DNA of 56,088 nucleotides from Rhodovibrio sodomensis (lineage in GTDB: Bacteria > Pseudomonadota > Alphaproteobacteria > Kiloniellales > Rhodovibrionaceae), in NCBI RefSeq assembly GCF_016583645.1, contig NZ_NRRL01000099.1, forward strand, positions 1 to 56,088, given 5' to 3'. A program made the position numbers and the translations under genes. The notes beneath the pieces are model-generated. The model was not told where the DNA came from and did no database searches. It saw only the letters and a list, made by a program, of their open reading frames with translations. Below are positions 1 to 9,346 of the stretch, piece by piece (the first letter of the stretch is position 1; each line of letters begins with the position of its first letter).

Positions 1-246
1 TGGGCATGGCGGTCCTCCTTCTGCTGAATGTTTGAACCCGCTGAGCGGAGTTCGTGCTGACATCCCTGGAGGGCCGCCACCCTCTCCTCAACATCTCAGA
101 GGGTGGCCGCCGCGATACCCCATCTCTCAGTGGCCGGCCTTTTTCTTGAGCGACACGGTCAGCGCGCCGTCGGTGGCCCTCGCTCTACCCGTAGCGGCCG
201 CGTATTCTGCGCGTGCGCGTGCCCGTTGCACCTGGAGATCGACACG
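1..246. other. Non-coding left edge, presumably inside an integrated element
   Basis: I see no convincing gene before the integrase start. An 8-bp inverted repeat (CCACCCTC at 77-84, GAGGGTGG at 99-106, 14-nt loop) could be a weak hairpin, without a following T run. If the integrase belongs to an element inserted at tRNA-Thr, this sequence is the interior of that element, which continues off the left edge. Confidence 0.4.
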
Positions 247-1567
247 ATGGCATCTATCAAGCACGAGCGCCGCACGCTGAAGAGCGGGCGCATCCGCGAG
301 CGCTGGATCGTGAGCTACTATGCCGGCCCCCCAGGCGCCCGCACGCGGCAGTACCAGACCTTCGACAGCAAGCGCGCGGCCGAGCGATTCAAGGTCAAAG
401 TCGAGGATCAGGATCTCCGCGGCGAGGTGCTCGCGCACGACACGAGCCCAACGGTGCACCAGGCCTGCGAGACATACCTGCGCGCTTGTGCGACGGGGAC
501 GCGGCAGAGCAAGCGCGCGAAAAAGGCCTTGCGCGAGCAGACGATCGAGCAGATGCGTGCCCGGCTGACGCTCTGGCTCTACGCTCACGACATCGGCGAT
601 CGCCTGCTGAGCCAGCTGACGCGTCGGGACGTCTCCGGCTACGCCGACTGGCTGATGACGCAGAGCGGCGCCGGCGCGCGCGAGCTCGAGCTGGTCTTTC
701 AGCACCTGAAGGCAGCCCTGGCCGAGGCCCGCCTGCGCGGCGATTTGCACCAGGATTTCTGGTCGGATCTTGTCGCGCGCAAAGCCGAGAGCGATGCCGT
801 CGGCGCGGACGAAGACGAAGACGAAGACGACGTCTGGGCGGACATTCCGTCGCACGCCGAGGCCGCGCATCTGATCGAGACGGCCAGGCGCCTGCGGGAC
901 GAGCCGAACGCCGTACTCGGCTGGCAGCCTGACGACGCGCCGTGGCGCCGGTGGCTTGCGCACGCAGCGGTCGCCGGCGGACGAGGGCATGCACAGCTCG
1001 CCAAGGCCTGGCGGCGCTACTACCCGCTCGTCGCCGCGGCGATCTGGACTGGTCTTCGGATGTCGGAGCTGCGCGCTGCAGCGGCGCGACGTCGATCTCG
1101 AGCAGCGGACCATCAAAGTGCGCCGCTCTGCGGACAAGAAGGGCCGGATCAATCGCCCGAAAAGCGAGGCCGGCCGGCGCATCGTCCCGATCCCCGAGCC
1201 GCTCGTCGAGATCCTGCGCGAGCGCCTGACCGATGTCGACACAGACCCGAAATCGTACGTCTGGAGCACCAGCGGGGGCCCGCTGCGCATTGAGCAAGTC
1301 TACAAGGCCTGGGGCCGGCTGCTGGGCTACGCAGGTATCGAGCGACAGCTACGCTGGCACGGACTGCGCGCTTACTACGCGACCTGCCACGCGAGCCGGG
1401 GGACTGAGCCGAATGCGCTGATGAAGATCATGGGCCACGAGGATCCGCGCACGACATTCGCGATCTACGCGCGGATCCATCGCGAAGACGTCGGCGCGAT
1501 GATCGCCGCAGCGGACGCAGTAGCTGGCATGACGAAGCCGGCGGCGCCGGCGGAGGCCGCGGAGTAG
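247..1567 (+). pseudogene. Phage-type tyrosine integrase, frameshifted
   Basis: This is a tyrosine site-specific recombinase in two frames. The first frame, from ATG 247, holds an N-terminal arm-binding-type domain (MASIKHERRTLKSG start, lysine/arginine rich), a core-binding helical domain, an acidic linker (repeated GAC/GAA codons near 810-835) and the first catalytic Arg in GLRMSEL (codon at 1057). The second frame resumes at about 1073 with ALQRRDVDL and carries the rest of the active site: H and R of HGLR (1358-1369), H of GHEDPRTT and the Tyr of IYARI near 1464. All four RHRY elements are therefore present but out of frame. The break lies in GAGCTGCGCGCTGCAG and is explained by loss of one GC unit from a GCGCGC run. 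It could be a sequencing error or a true mutation. It reads toward tRNA-Thr, the usual arrangement for an integrase at its attachment site. Confidence 0.85.
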
Positions 1568-1754
1568 ATCAGAACGGGATTCGGTTGGTCTCGCCGGCAG
1601 CGTCTCAGCGCGTTTTTTGTCCCCGATTCTTGTCCCCAACTGGGTGCCGCACGCAGCCGCAACCGCAGGATTTCGCGCCGCAGCTAGCCGCAACAGAACC
1701 AGAACAAATATCGCAGGGGACTTAAGGGGTGGGGGTTAAGTCTCTGAAAAACAA

Positions 1755-1830
1755 TGGTGCCGGCGGAGAGATTCGAACTCCCACCCTACCGATTACAAAT
1801 CGGTTGCTCTGCCAGTTGAGCTACGCCGGC
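1755..1830 (-). tRNA. tRNA-Thr (anticodon UGU)
   Basis: The minus strand folds as a complete cloverleaf: acceptor GCCGGCG pairs with CGCCGGC, the D stem GCTC/GAGC is intact, the anticodon stem ACCGA/TCGGT closes the loop TTTGTAA (anticodon TGT, threonine), and the T arm carries TTCGAAT. The 3' CCA is encoded (TGG at 1755-1757 on the plus strand). Its 3' end faces the broken integrase 190 bp away, so it is the likely attachment site of the element to the left. Confidence 0.97.
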
Positions 1831-1915
1831 GTCCGGCCCGGTTCGGCGCCGGGCGCAAGATATCCGGGCGCCGGGGCCCTCGCAAGGAACGCGCGCCGGG
1901 CGCCGTTGGCGTGGC

Positions 1916-2785
<870 letters not shown>

Positions 2786-2889
2786 GGAGGCGGGTCTTCA
2801 TCCGGTTGGCGTGGTGCGAGCGATTCCACCACCCAGGCGCCGAAAGACCAAGCCCCGGTCGCCGCCCGGCCCGGGTTTTTCAGGAACAC

Positions 2890-2919
2890 AAGGCCGGGCG
2901 CCTCGCGGCGCCCGGCCTT
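2890..2919 (-). terminator. Hairpin terminator after the cytochrome gene
   Basis: A perfect 13-bp stem (arms 2890-2902 and 2907-2919, loop TCGC) sits 24 bp past the stop of the minus-strand cytochrome gene. The stem is very GC rich; the following minus-strand bases hold only a short T-containing run, so it may be a weak intrinsic or assisted terminator. Confidence 0.6.
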
Positions 2920-2942
2920 CAACCCGTCGAACAGCCAGCCGG

Positions 2943-4430
2943 TCAGTTGTCGTTCAGGCCGACGTTGAGCGGCACGATCTGGGAATAGATGTGCGACAGC
3001 TGGAACGCCTGGAAGCTGTTCGGCGCGGACTTCGACTGCTGGTGGCAGCTGAAGCAGCTGGTGTCCTGGTTGTAGGTCTCCATCGTCGCGTTGGCGAGGC
3101 TGAGCGAGCCGCGCAGGTCGGTGTCGGAGAAGTCGGCGGTGTCCGGGATCGGCGCGTCGGCCTTGGTGTCCGAGCCCTGGGAGGTCCAGATGCCGCCGAT
3201 CTGGACGTAGTTGGCGCGCCGGTCGCCGTCCTTCAGCTGGCTGCGGATCGAGTTGTTGATCGACAGCAGCAGCGTGTTGTTCTCCGCCGAGCTCTTGTCC
3301 GGCGCGCTGCCCCAGGGGTTCATGCGCATCGTGTTGGAGGGCGCGATGCCGTTCCGGCAGACGAGGTTGCCCTGGTCGTCGCGGTTGGCGACGATGTTGC
3401 CCTGATCCTCCTTCATGCATTCCACGTTCTCGCGCGTCCGGAACATGTGGTCGCCCGCCGCCATGAACTGATAGCCGACGTCCGAGGGGTCGCGGTGGAT
3501 CTGCAGATTGCCCTCGGAATCGGTGTAGTAGTACGGCGCGTTCGGGGCGTTATCGATGTGCTCGAAGCTGGCCCAGACGAATTCCTGGTGGTGCTGCACC
3601 GTGCCCACGACGTGCATGCCGACCAGCGCCAGTTCGGTCGTCCGGCTGCCGTCGCGGGTCCACTCGGTTGCGCCGCGGTCGAAGGTCGGCACCACCGCCT
3701 CGATGGTGACGTAGCGGTCCGGGTCGTCGACCGTGTTCGCCGCCACCCAGGAGGTCTTCAGTTCCATCACCAGCGCTTCCGGGGCCGGCACCAGGGCGGC
3801 CGGAAACTGCGCCTCGGTATAGTCGGTGACCGCCTGCAGGTCGCTCGCGTCGCGCGGAAACTTGGTCTCGCGCGGGAACTGGCCGGTCTTCTGACCGGTC
3901 AGGAAGTAGGCGTAGATGTCGTTGACGTGCACGCCGTAGTAGACCAGCGACCCGTTTTGCGACATCAGCACGCCGCTGCCGCCGGCCTGGCCAAGCTCGC
4001 CGATCTCGTCCGCCTTTTCGCTGCGCACCGCGAGTTGCAGCGGCCCCGCGTCGGGCGCGTTGTCGACCAGCCGGCGGTAGCCTTGGTGGTTGACCGGCAG
4101 CACGGTAAACACCGCCGGCCCGTCCAGCACCAGTGGATCGCCGGTGTTGTAGTCCGGGGAGGTCAGCCACAGGAACATCTGCGCCCCCCAGGTGTAGAAG
4201 TCGCAGACGGTGTTGTGCTCCGGGAAGGCGACGCTGTCCGCCGGGCGGACCGGCCCGTTGGCGCGCGGCGTGCCCTCCAGGAACCAGCTCGTGAAGGTGT
4301 CCGGTGAGACCGTGCAGGTCTGCTGCACGTCGCTCGGCAGATCGATCTGCGCCTGCGCCGGCGTGGCCAGGCCCGCCAGCATCGCGGTCCCCGCGATGGC
4401 GGCGCAGCTTTTCGCAAACAAGTAACGCAT
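2943..4430 (-). CDS. Exported mono-haem c-type cytochrome-like protein of unknown role
   Basis: The 495-residue product begins with a clear Sec signal peptide (MRYLFAKSCAAIAGTAMLAG, cleaved after about AQAQ). A single haem c attachment motif, CFSCH, lies close to the C terminus, followed by hydrophobic and aromatic residues. I recognise no catalytic domain in the long middle part. It has few cysteines (one pair near the end of the middle part, C-MKEDQ... and VC) besides the haem pair. The ATG at 4430 is chosen because the signal peptide starts there; the frame is open upstream only through the IS110 element. A periplasmic electron-transfer or haem-sensing role is likely but not shown. The IS110-family element lies in its upstream region and may have altered its promoter. 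Confidence 0.75.
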   Translation of the reverse strand: MRYLFAKSCAAIAGTAMLAGLATPAQAQIDLPSDVQQTCTVSPDTFTSWFLEGTPRANGPVRPADSVAFPEHNTVCDFYTWGAQMFLWLTSPDYNTGDPLVLDGPAVFTVLPVNHQGYRRLVDNAPDAGPLQLAVRSEKADEIGELGQAGGSGVLMSQNGSLVYYGVHVNDIYAYFLTGQKTGQFPRETKFPRDASDLQAVTDYTEAQFPAALVPAPEALVMELKTSWVAANTVDDPDRYVTIEAVVPTFDRGATEWTRDGSRTTELALVGMHVVGTVQHHQEFVWASFEHIDNAPNAPYYYTDSEGNLQIHRDPSDVGYQFMAAGDHMFRTRENVECMKEDQGNIVANRDDQGNLVCRNGIAPSNTMRMNPWGSAPDKSSAENNTLLLSINNSIRSQLKDGDRRANYVQIGGIWTSQGSDTKADAPIPDTADFSDTDLRGSLSLANATMETYNQDTSCFSCHQQSKSAPNSFQAFQLSHIYSQIVPLNVGLNDN

Positions 4431-4519
4431 GGGTGAACTCCCCGTCCCCAACAACGATCGAGACGGGAGGTCTAGATGGGGTAACGGGCCGGCGCGAGCC
4501 AGGCCGTAGCGGTCGGGGT

Positions 4520-4592
4520 GGTCATCCCTCACACTGTTGGTGATTAAAACCGGCGTCAGGGCGGACCTGCGCCAAACAGAGGAGGGATGACC
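4520..4592 (+). promoter_or_regulatory. Inverted repeat covering the transposase ribosome binding site
   Basis: GGTCATCCCTC (4520-4530) is exactly complementary to GAGGGATGACC (4582-4592). The downstream arm contains the Shine-Dalgarno sequence GGAGG (4581-4585) and ends at the base before ATG 4593. A transcript that starts upstream would fold this arm away, while a transcript starting inside the loop would leave it free. This is the layout expected of a block on transposase expression from outside promoters. Confidence 0.5.
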
Positions 4593-5615
4593 ATGGACCA
4601 GTATGCCGGAATCGACGTGTCGCTGGAAACCTCCAGCGTTTGCGTGGTGGACAGTGCGGGCAAGGTGAGCCGCGAGGCGAAGGTGGCCAGCGAGCCCGAG
4701 GCGCTGATCGCCTGGTTCCGCGGTCTGGATGCACCGGTGACGCGGATTGGCCTGGAGGCGGGCCCGCTCTCGCAGTGGCTCTACGCCGGTCTGCGCGAGG
4801 CTGGCTTCGCGGTCGAGCTGCTGGAGACCCGACAGGTGGCCGATGCCTTCCGGTCGATGCCGGTCAAGACGGACCGCAAGGACGCACGCGGCATCGCGCA
4901 GCTGCTGCGGCTGGGCTGGTTCAAGCCGGTGCATTGCAAGTCGCTCGGCGCCCAGGAGGCGCGAGCGCTGCTGACGGCACGGCGGCAGGTACAGACCAAA
5001 CGCCACGACATTGAGATGTCGATCCGCGGGATCCTCCGGGGGTTCGGGCTCAAGGTGGGCAGGACGACACCTAAAACCTTCGAACACCGCGTACGTGAGC
5101 TTGTCGACGGGCATCCGACGTTGAGCACGGTCGTGGAGGCGCTGCTACGCAGCCGCAGCGCCCTGGACATGGAGTTCCGGAAGCTCGACAAGGCCGTCAG
5201 CAAGGCCGCCACAGCGGACCGGACGGTGCGCCGGTTGACCTCGGCGCCGGGCGTGGGGGCGCTGGTGGCGCTGACCTACAAGACGGCCGTGGACGATCCG
5301 GCCCGGTTCGCCTCATCACGCGCGGTGGGCGCGCACTTCGGGTTGACCCCTGGTAAGTACCAGTCGGGCGAGACCGACGTGACCGGGCGGATCAGCAAGG
5401 TGGGCGACCACTGGGTGCGCGTCGCCCTCTACGAGGCGGCGAACGTCCTGCTGACCCGGCCGGTCAAGGGCGGCGCGCTCAAGCGCTGGGGCCTTGCCGT
5501 CGCCAAGCGCGCCGGCATGCGCAAGGCCAAGGTGGCCGTGGCGCGCAAGCTCGCGGTCATCCTGCACCGGATGATGGCGGACGAGACCACCTTCCGATTC
5601 GAGGCGGCGGCATGA
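4593..5615 (+). CDS. IS110-family transposase (DEDD)
   Basis: The 340-residue protein has the RuvC-like N-terminal DEDD domain: Asp in YAGIDVS, Glu in IGLEAGP, and the two Asp in KTDRKDARGIAQL. The C-terminal Transposase_20 domain follows (SAPGVGALVALTYKTAVDD, then FASSRAVGAHFGLTPGKYQS), holding the catalytic serine region typical of the family. I prefer ATG 4593 over ATG 4587 because GGAGG at 4581-4585 is spaced correctly only for the former. It looks intact. The long untranslated stretch after the stop may hold the bridge RNA that such enzymes use to choose their target. Confidence 0.93.
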   Translation: MDQYAGIDVSLETSSVCVVDSAGKVSREAKVASEPEALIAWFRGLDAPVTRIGLEAGPLSQWLYAGLREAGFAVELLETRQVADAFRSMPVKTDRKDARGIAQLLRLGWFKPVHCKSLGAQEARALLTARRQVQTKRHDIEMSIRGILRGFGLKVGRTTPKTFEHRVRELVDGHPTLSTVVEALLRSRSALDMEFRKLDKAVSKAATADRTVRRLTSAPGVGALVALTYKTAVDDPARFASSRAVGAHFGLTPGKYQSGETDVTGRISKVGDHWVRVALYEAANVLLTRPVKGGALKRWGLAVAKRAGMRKAKVAVARKLAVILHRMMADETTFRFEAAA

Positions 5616-5872
5616 GCCGGGGGCTCGGTTCGACAAGGAGAACATAGACGCGGCGGGGAGCTGAGCGAGCAACTCCGTCCCCGAGGTCCCGTCGCCGGGA
5701 CGCGGGATCCGGCCAGGTCGCAAATCGGGGAGCAGGGCCAAGCCACTGCGCGTTCCTAGATTGACCGGCCGGTCCTGTTCCGGACCCCATACAGCAGCGG
5801 CCCACGCGCCGACTGCGGACAGAAGCAAGTCACCGGCGGCGGGGTTTTGACGAAAGGGGGTTGACCACCATA
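5616..5872 (+). ncRNA. Candidate bridge RNA region of the IS110-family element
   Basis: This 257-nt non-coding stretch lies between the transposase stop and the right inverted repeat. In IS1111-type elements the RNA that pairs with target and donor DNA is encoded here. The stretch has local self-complementarity (for example GGGAGCTGAGCGAGCAACTCC near 5655, and CCGGTCCTGTTCCGG near 5768). I cannot fold it reliably, so position and limits are a guess from family layout. Confidence 0.3.
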
Positions 5873-5882
5873 GGCCCGTTAC

Positions 5883-6072
5883 AGAAGCCCGATTTCGCGC
5901 GAGGGTACACGTTAAGGTTACGGGACCGCCGCAGACGATTCGCCGAACTGGCGCCGGTCGCGCGCGCGAAATCGCTGCAAGTCGGACCGACCTTCGCCGT
6001 GAATTGCGCCCTGACTTCGTCGACAGAGGGCTGGATCGCCCAAGCTGACCCGGCCTGCCGCGATCCGCGGGG
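5883..6072. other. Short intergenic stretch without a recognisable feature
   Basis: Nothing convincing is coded between the IS110-family element and the stop of the aminotransferase gene. Confidence 0.5.
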
Positions 6073-7449
6073 CTATAGCATTCCCAGCTCGCGCGCCGTT
6101 CGGTCGATGCAGGTGCGCAGCGTGTCGACCATCGTGTCGATGTGCGCCCGCTCGGCCGTCAGCGGCGGCGAGACGATCATCGCGTCGCGCACCGCGCGCA
6201 GGATCACGTCGCTGTTGAAGCAGTGGTCACGGCAAATCCCGCCGGCCTTGCCCAGCGGCTCGAAATGCCGGCGGGTCGCGGGGTCCGCGCACAGCTCGAC
6301 CGCGCCGACCAGGCCCAGGGTGCGGGTCTCGCCGACGATCCTGTGATCGCGCAGCTCGCTCAGGCGCCGGGCGAGGTAGGGCCCGGTGTCCGCGCGGACC
6401 TTCTCGACCAGGCCCTCGCGCTCGATGATCGCCAGGTTCTCCAGCGCGACCGCGCAGGCGACCGGGTGGCCGGAGTAGGTGAAGCCGTGGAAGAACTCGC
6501 CGCCCTCGGCGATCAGGGTGTCGGCGACGCGCGGGCCGACCATCACGGCGGACAGCGGCAGGTAGCCGCTGGTGATCCCCTTGGCCAGGATCATCAGGTC
6601 GGGTTCCAGGCCGTAATACTCGCTGGCGAACCAGTGGCCGGTGCGCCCGAAGCCGGTGATCACCTCGTCGGCGACCAGCAGCACGTCGTGCTTGCGGCAG
6701 ATCTCCTGCACCCGCGGCCAGTAGCTCTCCGGCGGGATGATCACGCCGCCCGCGCCCTGCAGCGGCTCGCCGACGAAGGCCGCGACGTTTTCCGGGCCGA
6801 TCGACAGGATCTTGTCCTCGACCGCCTGCGCGGCCGCCGCGCCGAAGGTTTCCGGCGACAGCTCGCCGCCGTAGTCGAACCAGTAGGGCGGCATGACGTG
6901 CTCGAAGCCCGGCAGCGGCAGGCCGCCCTGGCCGTGCATCGCCGCCTGGCCGCCGAGCGACGCCGAGGCCATGGTGGAGCCGTGGTAGGCGTGCTCGCGG
7001 GAGACGAACACGGTCTTCTCCGGCTTCCCCTTGAGCGCCCAGTAGTGCCGGACCATGCGCACCATGGTGTCGTTCGCATCCGAGCCGGAAGAGCCGAAGA
7101 ACGCCCGATCCAGCCCCTTGGGCGTGAGCTCCGCCAGCTTGGCCGCCAGCTCGATCGACGGCGGCGTGGCGGTCTTGAAGAAGGCGTTGTAGTAGGGCAG
7201 CTGCATCATCTGGTCGTAGGCCGCCCGCGCCAGTTCCGGCCGGCCGTAGCCGACGTTGACGCACCACAGCCCGGCCATGCCGTCCAGGATCCGCCGGCCC
7301 TCGCTGTCTTTCAGGTGCAGGCCGTCGGCATGCGTGATGATCCGGCTGCCGCCCTCGGCGGCCAAGCCCTGGTAGTCGGTGAAGGGATGCAGGTGGTGGC
7401 GGGTATCGGTCTCGCGCCAGCGCGCGGTCTGGTCGTCGTGGGCGGTCAT
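6073..7449 (-). CDS. spuC: Class III aminotransferase, putrescine--pyruvate type
   Basis: This 458-residue fold-type I PLP enzyme most resembles SpuC-like putrescine/omega-amino acid:pyruvate aminotransferases. It would convert putrescine to 4-aminobutanal. Visible features are FFGSSGSDANDTMVR (PLP phosphate cup), HAYHGST, VAAFVGEPLQGAGG, the Asp of LLVADEVITGFGRTG and the Schiff-base Lys of ILAKGITSGYLPLSAV. The family length is 450-460, so it is complete. It is followed on the same strand, after a palindromic repeat, by no partner; the gamma-glutamylputrescine synthetase lies upstream in the same direction with 280 bp between them. Substrate is inferred from neighbours and from overall similarity, so another omega-amino acid is possible. 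Confidence 0.85.
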   Translation of the reverse strand: MTAHDDQTARWRETDTRHHLHPFTDYQGLAAEGGSRIITHADGLHLKDSEGRRILDGMAGLWCVNVGYGRPELARAAYDQMMQLPYYNAFFKTATPPSIELAAKLAELTPKGLDRAFFGSSGSDANDTMVRMVRHYWALKGKPEKTVFVSREHAYHGSTMASASLGGQAAMHGQGGLPLPGFEHVMPPYWFDYGGELSPETFGAAAAQAVEDKILSIGPENVAAFVGEPLQGAGGVIIPPESYWPRVQEICRKHDVLLVADEVITGFGRTGHWFASEYYGLEPDLMILAKGITSGYLPLSAVMVGPRVADTLIAEGGEFFHGFTYSGHPVACAVALENLAIIEREGLVEKVRADTGPYLARRLSELRDHRIVGETRTLGLVGAVELCADPATRRHFEPLGKAGGICRDHCFNSDVILRAVRDAMIVSPPLTAERAHIDTMVDTLRTCIDRTARELGML

Positions 7450-7497
7450 GATTGTCGGCTCCGAACGGGAAGGCCTGGGGGTATCGACGAACGTGTC

Positions 7498-7611
7498 GGC
7501 GGGTTCCCTCTCCTCCACTGGGAGGAGAGGGACAGGGTGAGGAGGCCCCACGGCGATACCCGAGGCTACCTCCTCTCCCCGGCCCTCTCCTCGCAGGTGG
7601 AGGAGAGGGGG
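7498..7611. repeat. Intergenic palindromic repeat, copy 1 (diverged)
   Basis: Two arms rich in CCCTCTCCT and AGGAGAGGG face each other with inner GGTGAGGAGG and CCTCCTCTCC segments. It is a diverged relative of the copies at 17988-18120 and 19866-19999, lying between two minus-strand genes. Confidence 0.6.
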
Positions 7612-7625
7612 TTGAAACCCGTCCC

Positions 7626-7733
7626 TCAGGGGTTGAAGCCGATCCGGGCGCAGGTGATCAGGACGTCCGCGGCGATGTCGCGTGGGCCGCGGGGCAGGGG
7701 ATGGTGGCGTGGGCTGGTCATCGGGTCGCTCAT
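7626..7733 (-). CDS. Possible 35-residue ORF coupled to puuA
   Basis: An ATG at 7733 overlaps the puuA stop as ATGA, and the frame runs for 35 codons to the palindromic repeat. I recognise no domain. It may be a small coupled protein, the start of a gene cut by the repeat, or chance. Confidence 0.22.
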   Translation of the reverse strand: MSDPMTSPRHHPLPRGPRDIAADVLITCARIGFNP

Positions 7734-9097
7734 ACGTTGAGCAGCAGGTGCTCGCGCTCCCAGCTCGAGATCACGCGCTGGTAGGCTTCCAACTCGGCGT
7801 CCTTCACGCTCGTGACAACCTGGACGAAGTCCTCGCCCAGCACGCGCTTCAGGCCGCTGGAGCGGGAAAAGCGGTGCAGCGCGTCGTACAGCGTGCGCGG
7901 CAGGGTGTGGGCGAGGCGGTAGCCGCTGCCTTCGACCGGGCGGGTCGGCTCCAGCTCCTCCACCATCCCCAGATAGCCGCAGGCCAGCGAGGCCGCCATC
8001 GCCAGATAGGGGTTGCAGTCCGCGCCCGCGCAGCGGTTCTCCACCCGGCGGCTTTCCGCCCCGGAGACCGGCACGCGGAAGCCGACGGTGCGGTTGTCCA
8101 GGCCCCAGTGGGTGTTGATCGGCGCGTCGGAGTGGCGCATCAGCCGGCGGTAGGAATTCACGTTGGGCGCCAAGAGCGGCATCACCGCGGGCAGGTATTT
8201 CTGCAGCCCGGCGATGTAGGACAGGAACTGCGCGCTGTTCTCGCCGTCGCTCGCGTTGGCGAACAGGTTGCGCCCGCTGTTGGCGTCCAGCACCGACTGG
8301 TGGATGTGCATCGAGCTGCCGGGCTCGTTCTCCATCGGCTTGGCCATGAAGGTGGCGTAGACCTTGTGGCGCATCGCCGTCTCGCGGACGGTGCGCTTGA
8401 ACAGGAAGGTCTGGTCGGCGAGTTCCAGCGGGTCGCCGTGGTTGAAGTTCATCTCCATCTGCGCCGCCCCGGACTCGTGGGTCAGGGTGTCGATGTCGAT
8501 GCCCTGCGCCTCGCAGAAGTCGTAGACCTCCTCGAACAGCGGATCGAACTCGTTGACCGCGTCGACGCCGTAGGACTGGCGCGCCGTCTCGCGCCGGCCG
8601 GAGCGGCCGATCGGCGGCTCCAGCGGGTAGTCCGGGTCGGTGTTCACGTCGACCAGGAAGAACTCCAGCTCCGGCGCCACCACCGGCGTCCAGCCGCGCG
8701 CGCGGAACAGCTCCAGGACGCGCTGCAGGGTACGCCGGGGCGCGATCTCGACCGGCGAGCCGTCGAAGTAGTAGGCGTCGCAGATCACCTGGGCGGTCGG
8801 GTCGTCGTACCAGGGCACCCGGCGGATCGTCTGCACGTCCGGCTTCAAGTAGACGTCGATCGTCGCCGGCGAGGTGACGCCGTCGTTCTCGCCGTAGTCG
8901 CCGGTCACGGTCTGGATGAAGATCTGCTCGGGGATCCTGAGGCCGGTCTCGCGCATGCCCTTGAGGAATTTCTGCGCCGGCAGGATCTTGCCGCGCGCGA
9001 TCCCGGCCAGGTCGGGCACCAGGCACTCGACTTCGTCGATCGTGAAGCGGTCGAGGAAGTCGCTTGCGACTTGGTCGTCGCCGTTGTCGGATGTCAT
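7730..9097 (-). CDS. puuA: Gamma-glutamylputrescine synthetase (glutamine synthetase family)
   Basis: The 455-residue protein is a glutamine-synthetase-fold ligase of the PuuA branch, expected to join glutamate to putrescine using ATP. Seen in order: an N-terminal beta-grasp region (FTIDEVECLVPDLAGIARGK), HESGAAQMEMNFNHGDPL with metal-binding Glu residues, MENEPGSSMHIHQS with the ATP/metal His, NRTVGFRVP and NPYLAMAASLACGYLG near the end. The ATG at 9097 gives the usual family N terminus. It is divergent from the oxidase gene puuB across a 250-bp gap that should hold both promoters. No puuC or puuD follows, so later steps must be coded elsewhere. Confidence 0.9.
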   Translation of the reverse strand: MTSDNGDDQVASDFLDRFTIDEVECLVPDLAGIARGKILPAQKFLKGMRETGLRIPEQIFIQTVTGDYGENDGVTSPATIDVYLKPDVQTIRRVPWYDDPTAQVICDAYYFDGSPVEIAPRRTLQRVLELFRARGWTPVVAPELEFFLVDVNTDPDYPLEPPIGRSGRRETARQSYGVDAVNEFDPLFEEVYDFCEAQGIDIDTLTHESGAAQMEMNFNHGDPLELADQTFLFKRTVRETAMRHKVYATFMAKPMENEPGSSMHIHQSVLDANSGRNLFANASDGENSAQFLSYIAGLQKYLPAVMPLLAPNVNSYRRLMRHSDAPINTHWGLDNRTVGFRVPVSGAESRRVENRCAGADCNPYLAMAASLACGYLGMVEELEPTRPVEGSGYRLAHTLPRTLYDALHRFSRSSGLKRVLGEDFVQVVTSVKDAELEAYQRVISSWEREHLLLNV

Positions 9098-9346
9098 GCG
9101 GAAAAGGAACTCTCGGGTCCGCTTGGATCGTCCGTCGCAGGCCGGGCGGCCGCGCCGGGGCGCTCGCATCGGGCGCTGAACCGGCGTGTCCGGCCGCCCG
9201 CAGCGAGGCCGCGGGCATCCTACGGGCGCCCGGAAAAGGTGGCAAGGCAGCCGGGCTCTTGACCCGGCGGGCCGGATCGCCAGTGTTGGACGCACCAGCC
9301 CGTCGCCCGGTCTTCTCCAGAACCACAGCCGAAAGCCCGCCCGCCC

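Larger units (their letters stand above)
4481..5882 (+). mobile_element. IS110-family insertion sequence (IS1111-like ends)
   Basis: The ends are taken from an inverted repeat, GTAACGGGCC at 4481-4490 and GGCCCGTTAC at 5873-5882, flanking one DEDD transposase. IS110-family elements usually make no target duplication; the IS1111 subgroup has short subterminal inverted repeats and a long non-coding stretch after the transposase, which matches the layout here. True termini may lie a few bases outside the repeats. Confidence 0.55.

Noticed and set aside
4593..5615. Start of the IS110-family transposase at ATG 4587
   Set aside because: That start would overlap the Shine-Dalgarno region; GGAGG at 4581-4585 fits ATG 4593.
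6141..7740. 532-residue plus-strand frame across the aminotransferase
   Set aside because: Antisense shadow of a conserved PLP enzyme.
7682..9262. 526-residue plus-strand frame across puuA
   Set aside because: Antisense to a strongly conserved glutamine synthetase-type gene; composition is typical of shadow frames.
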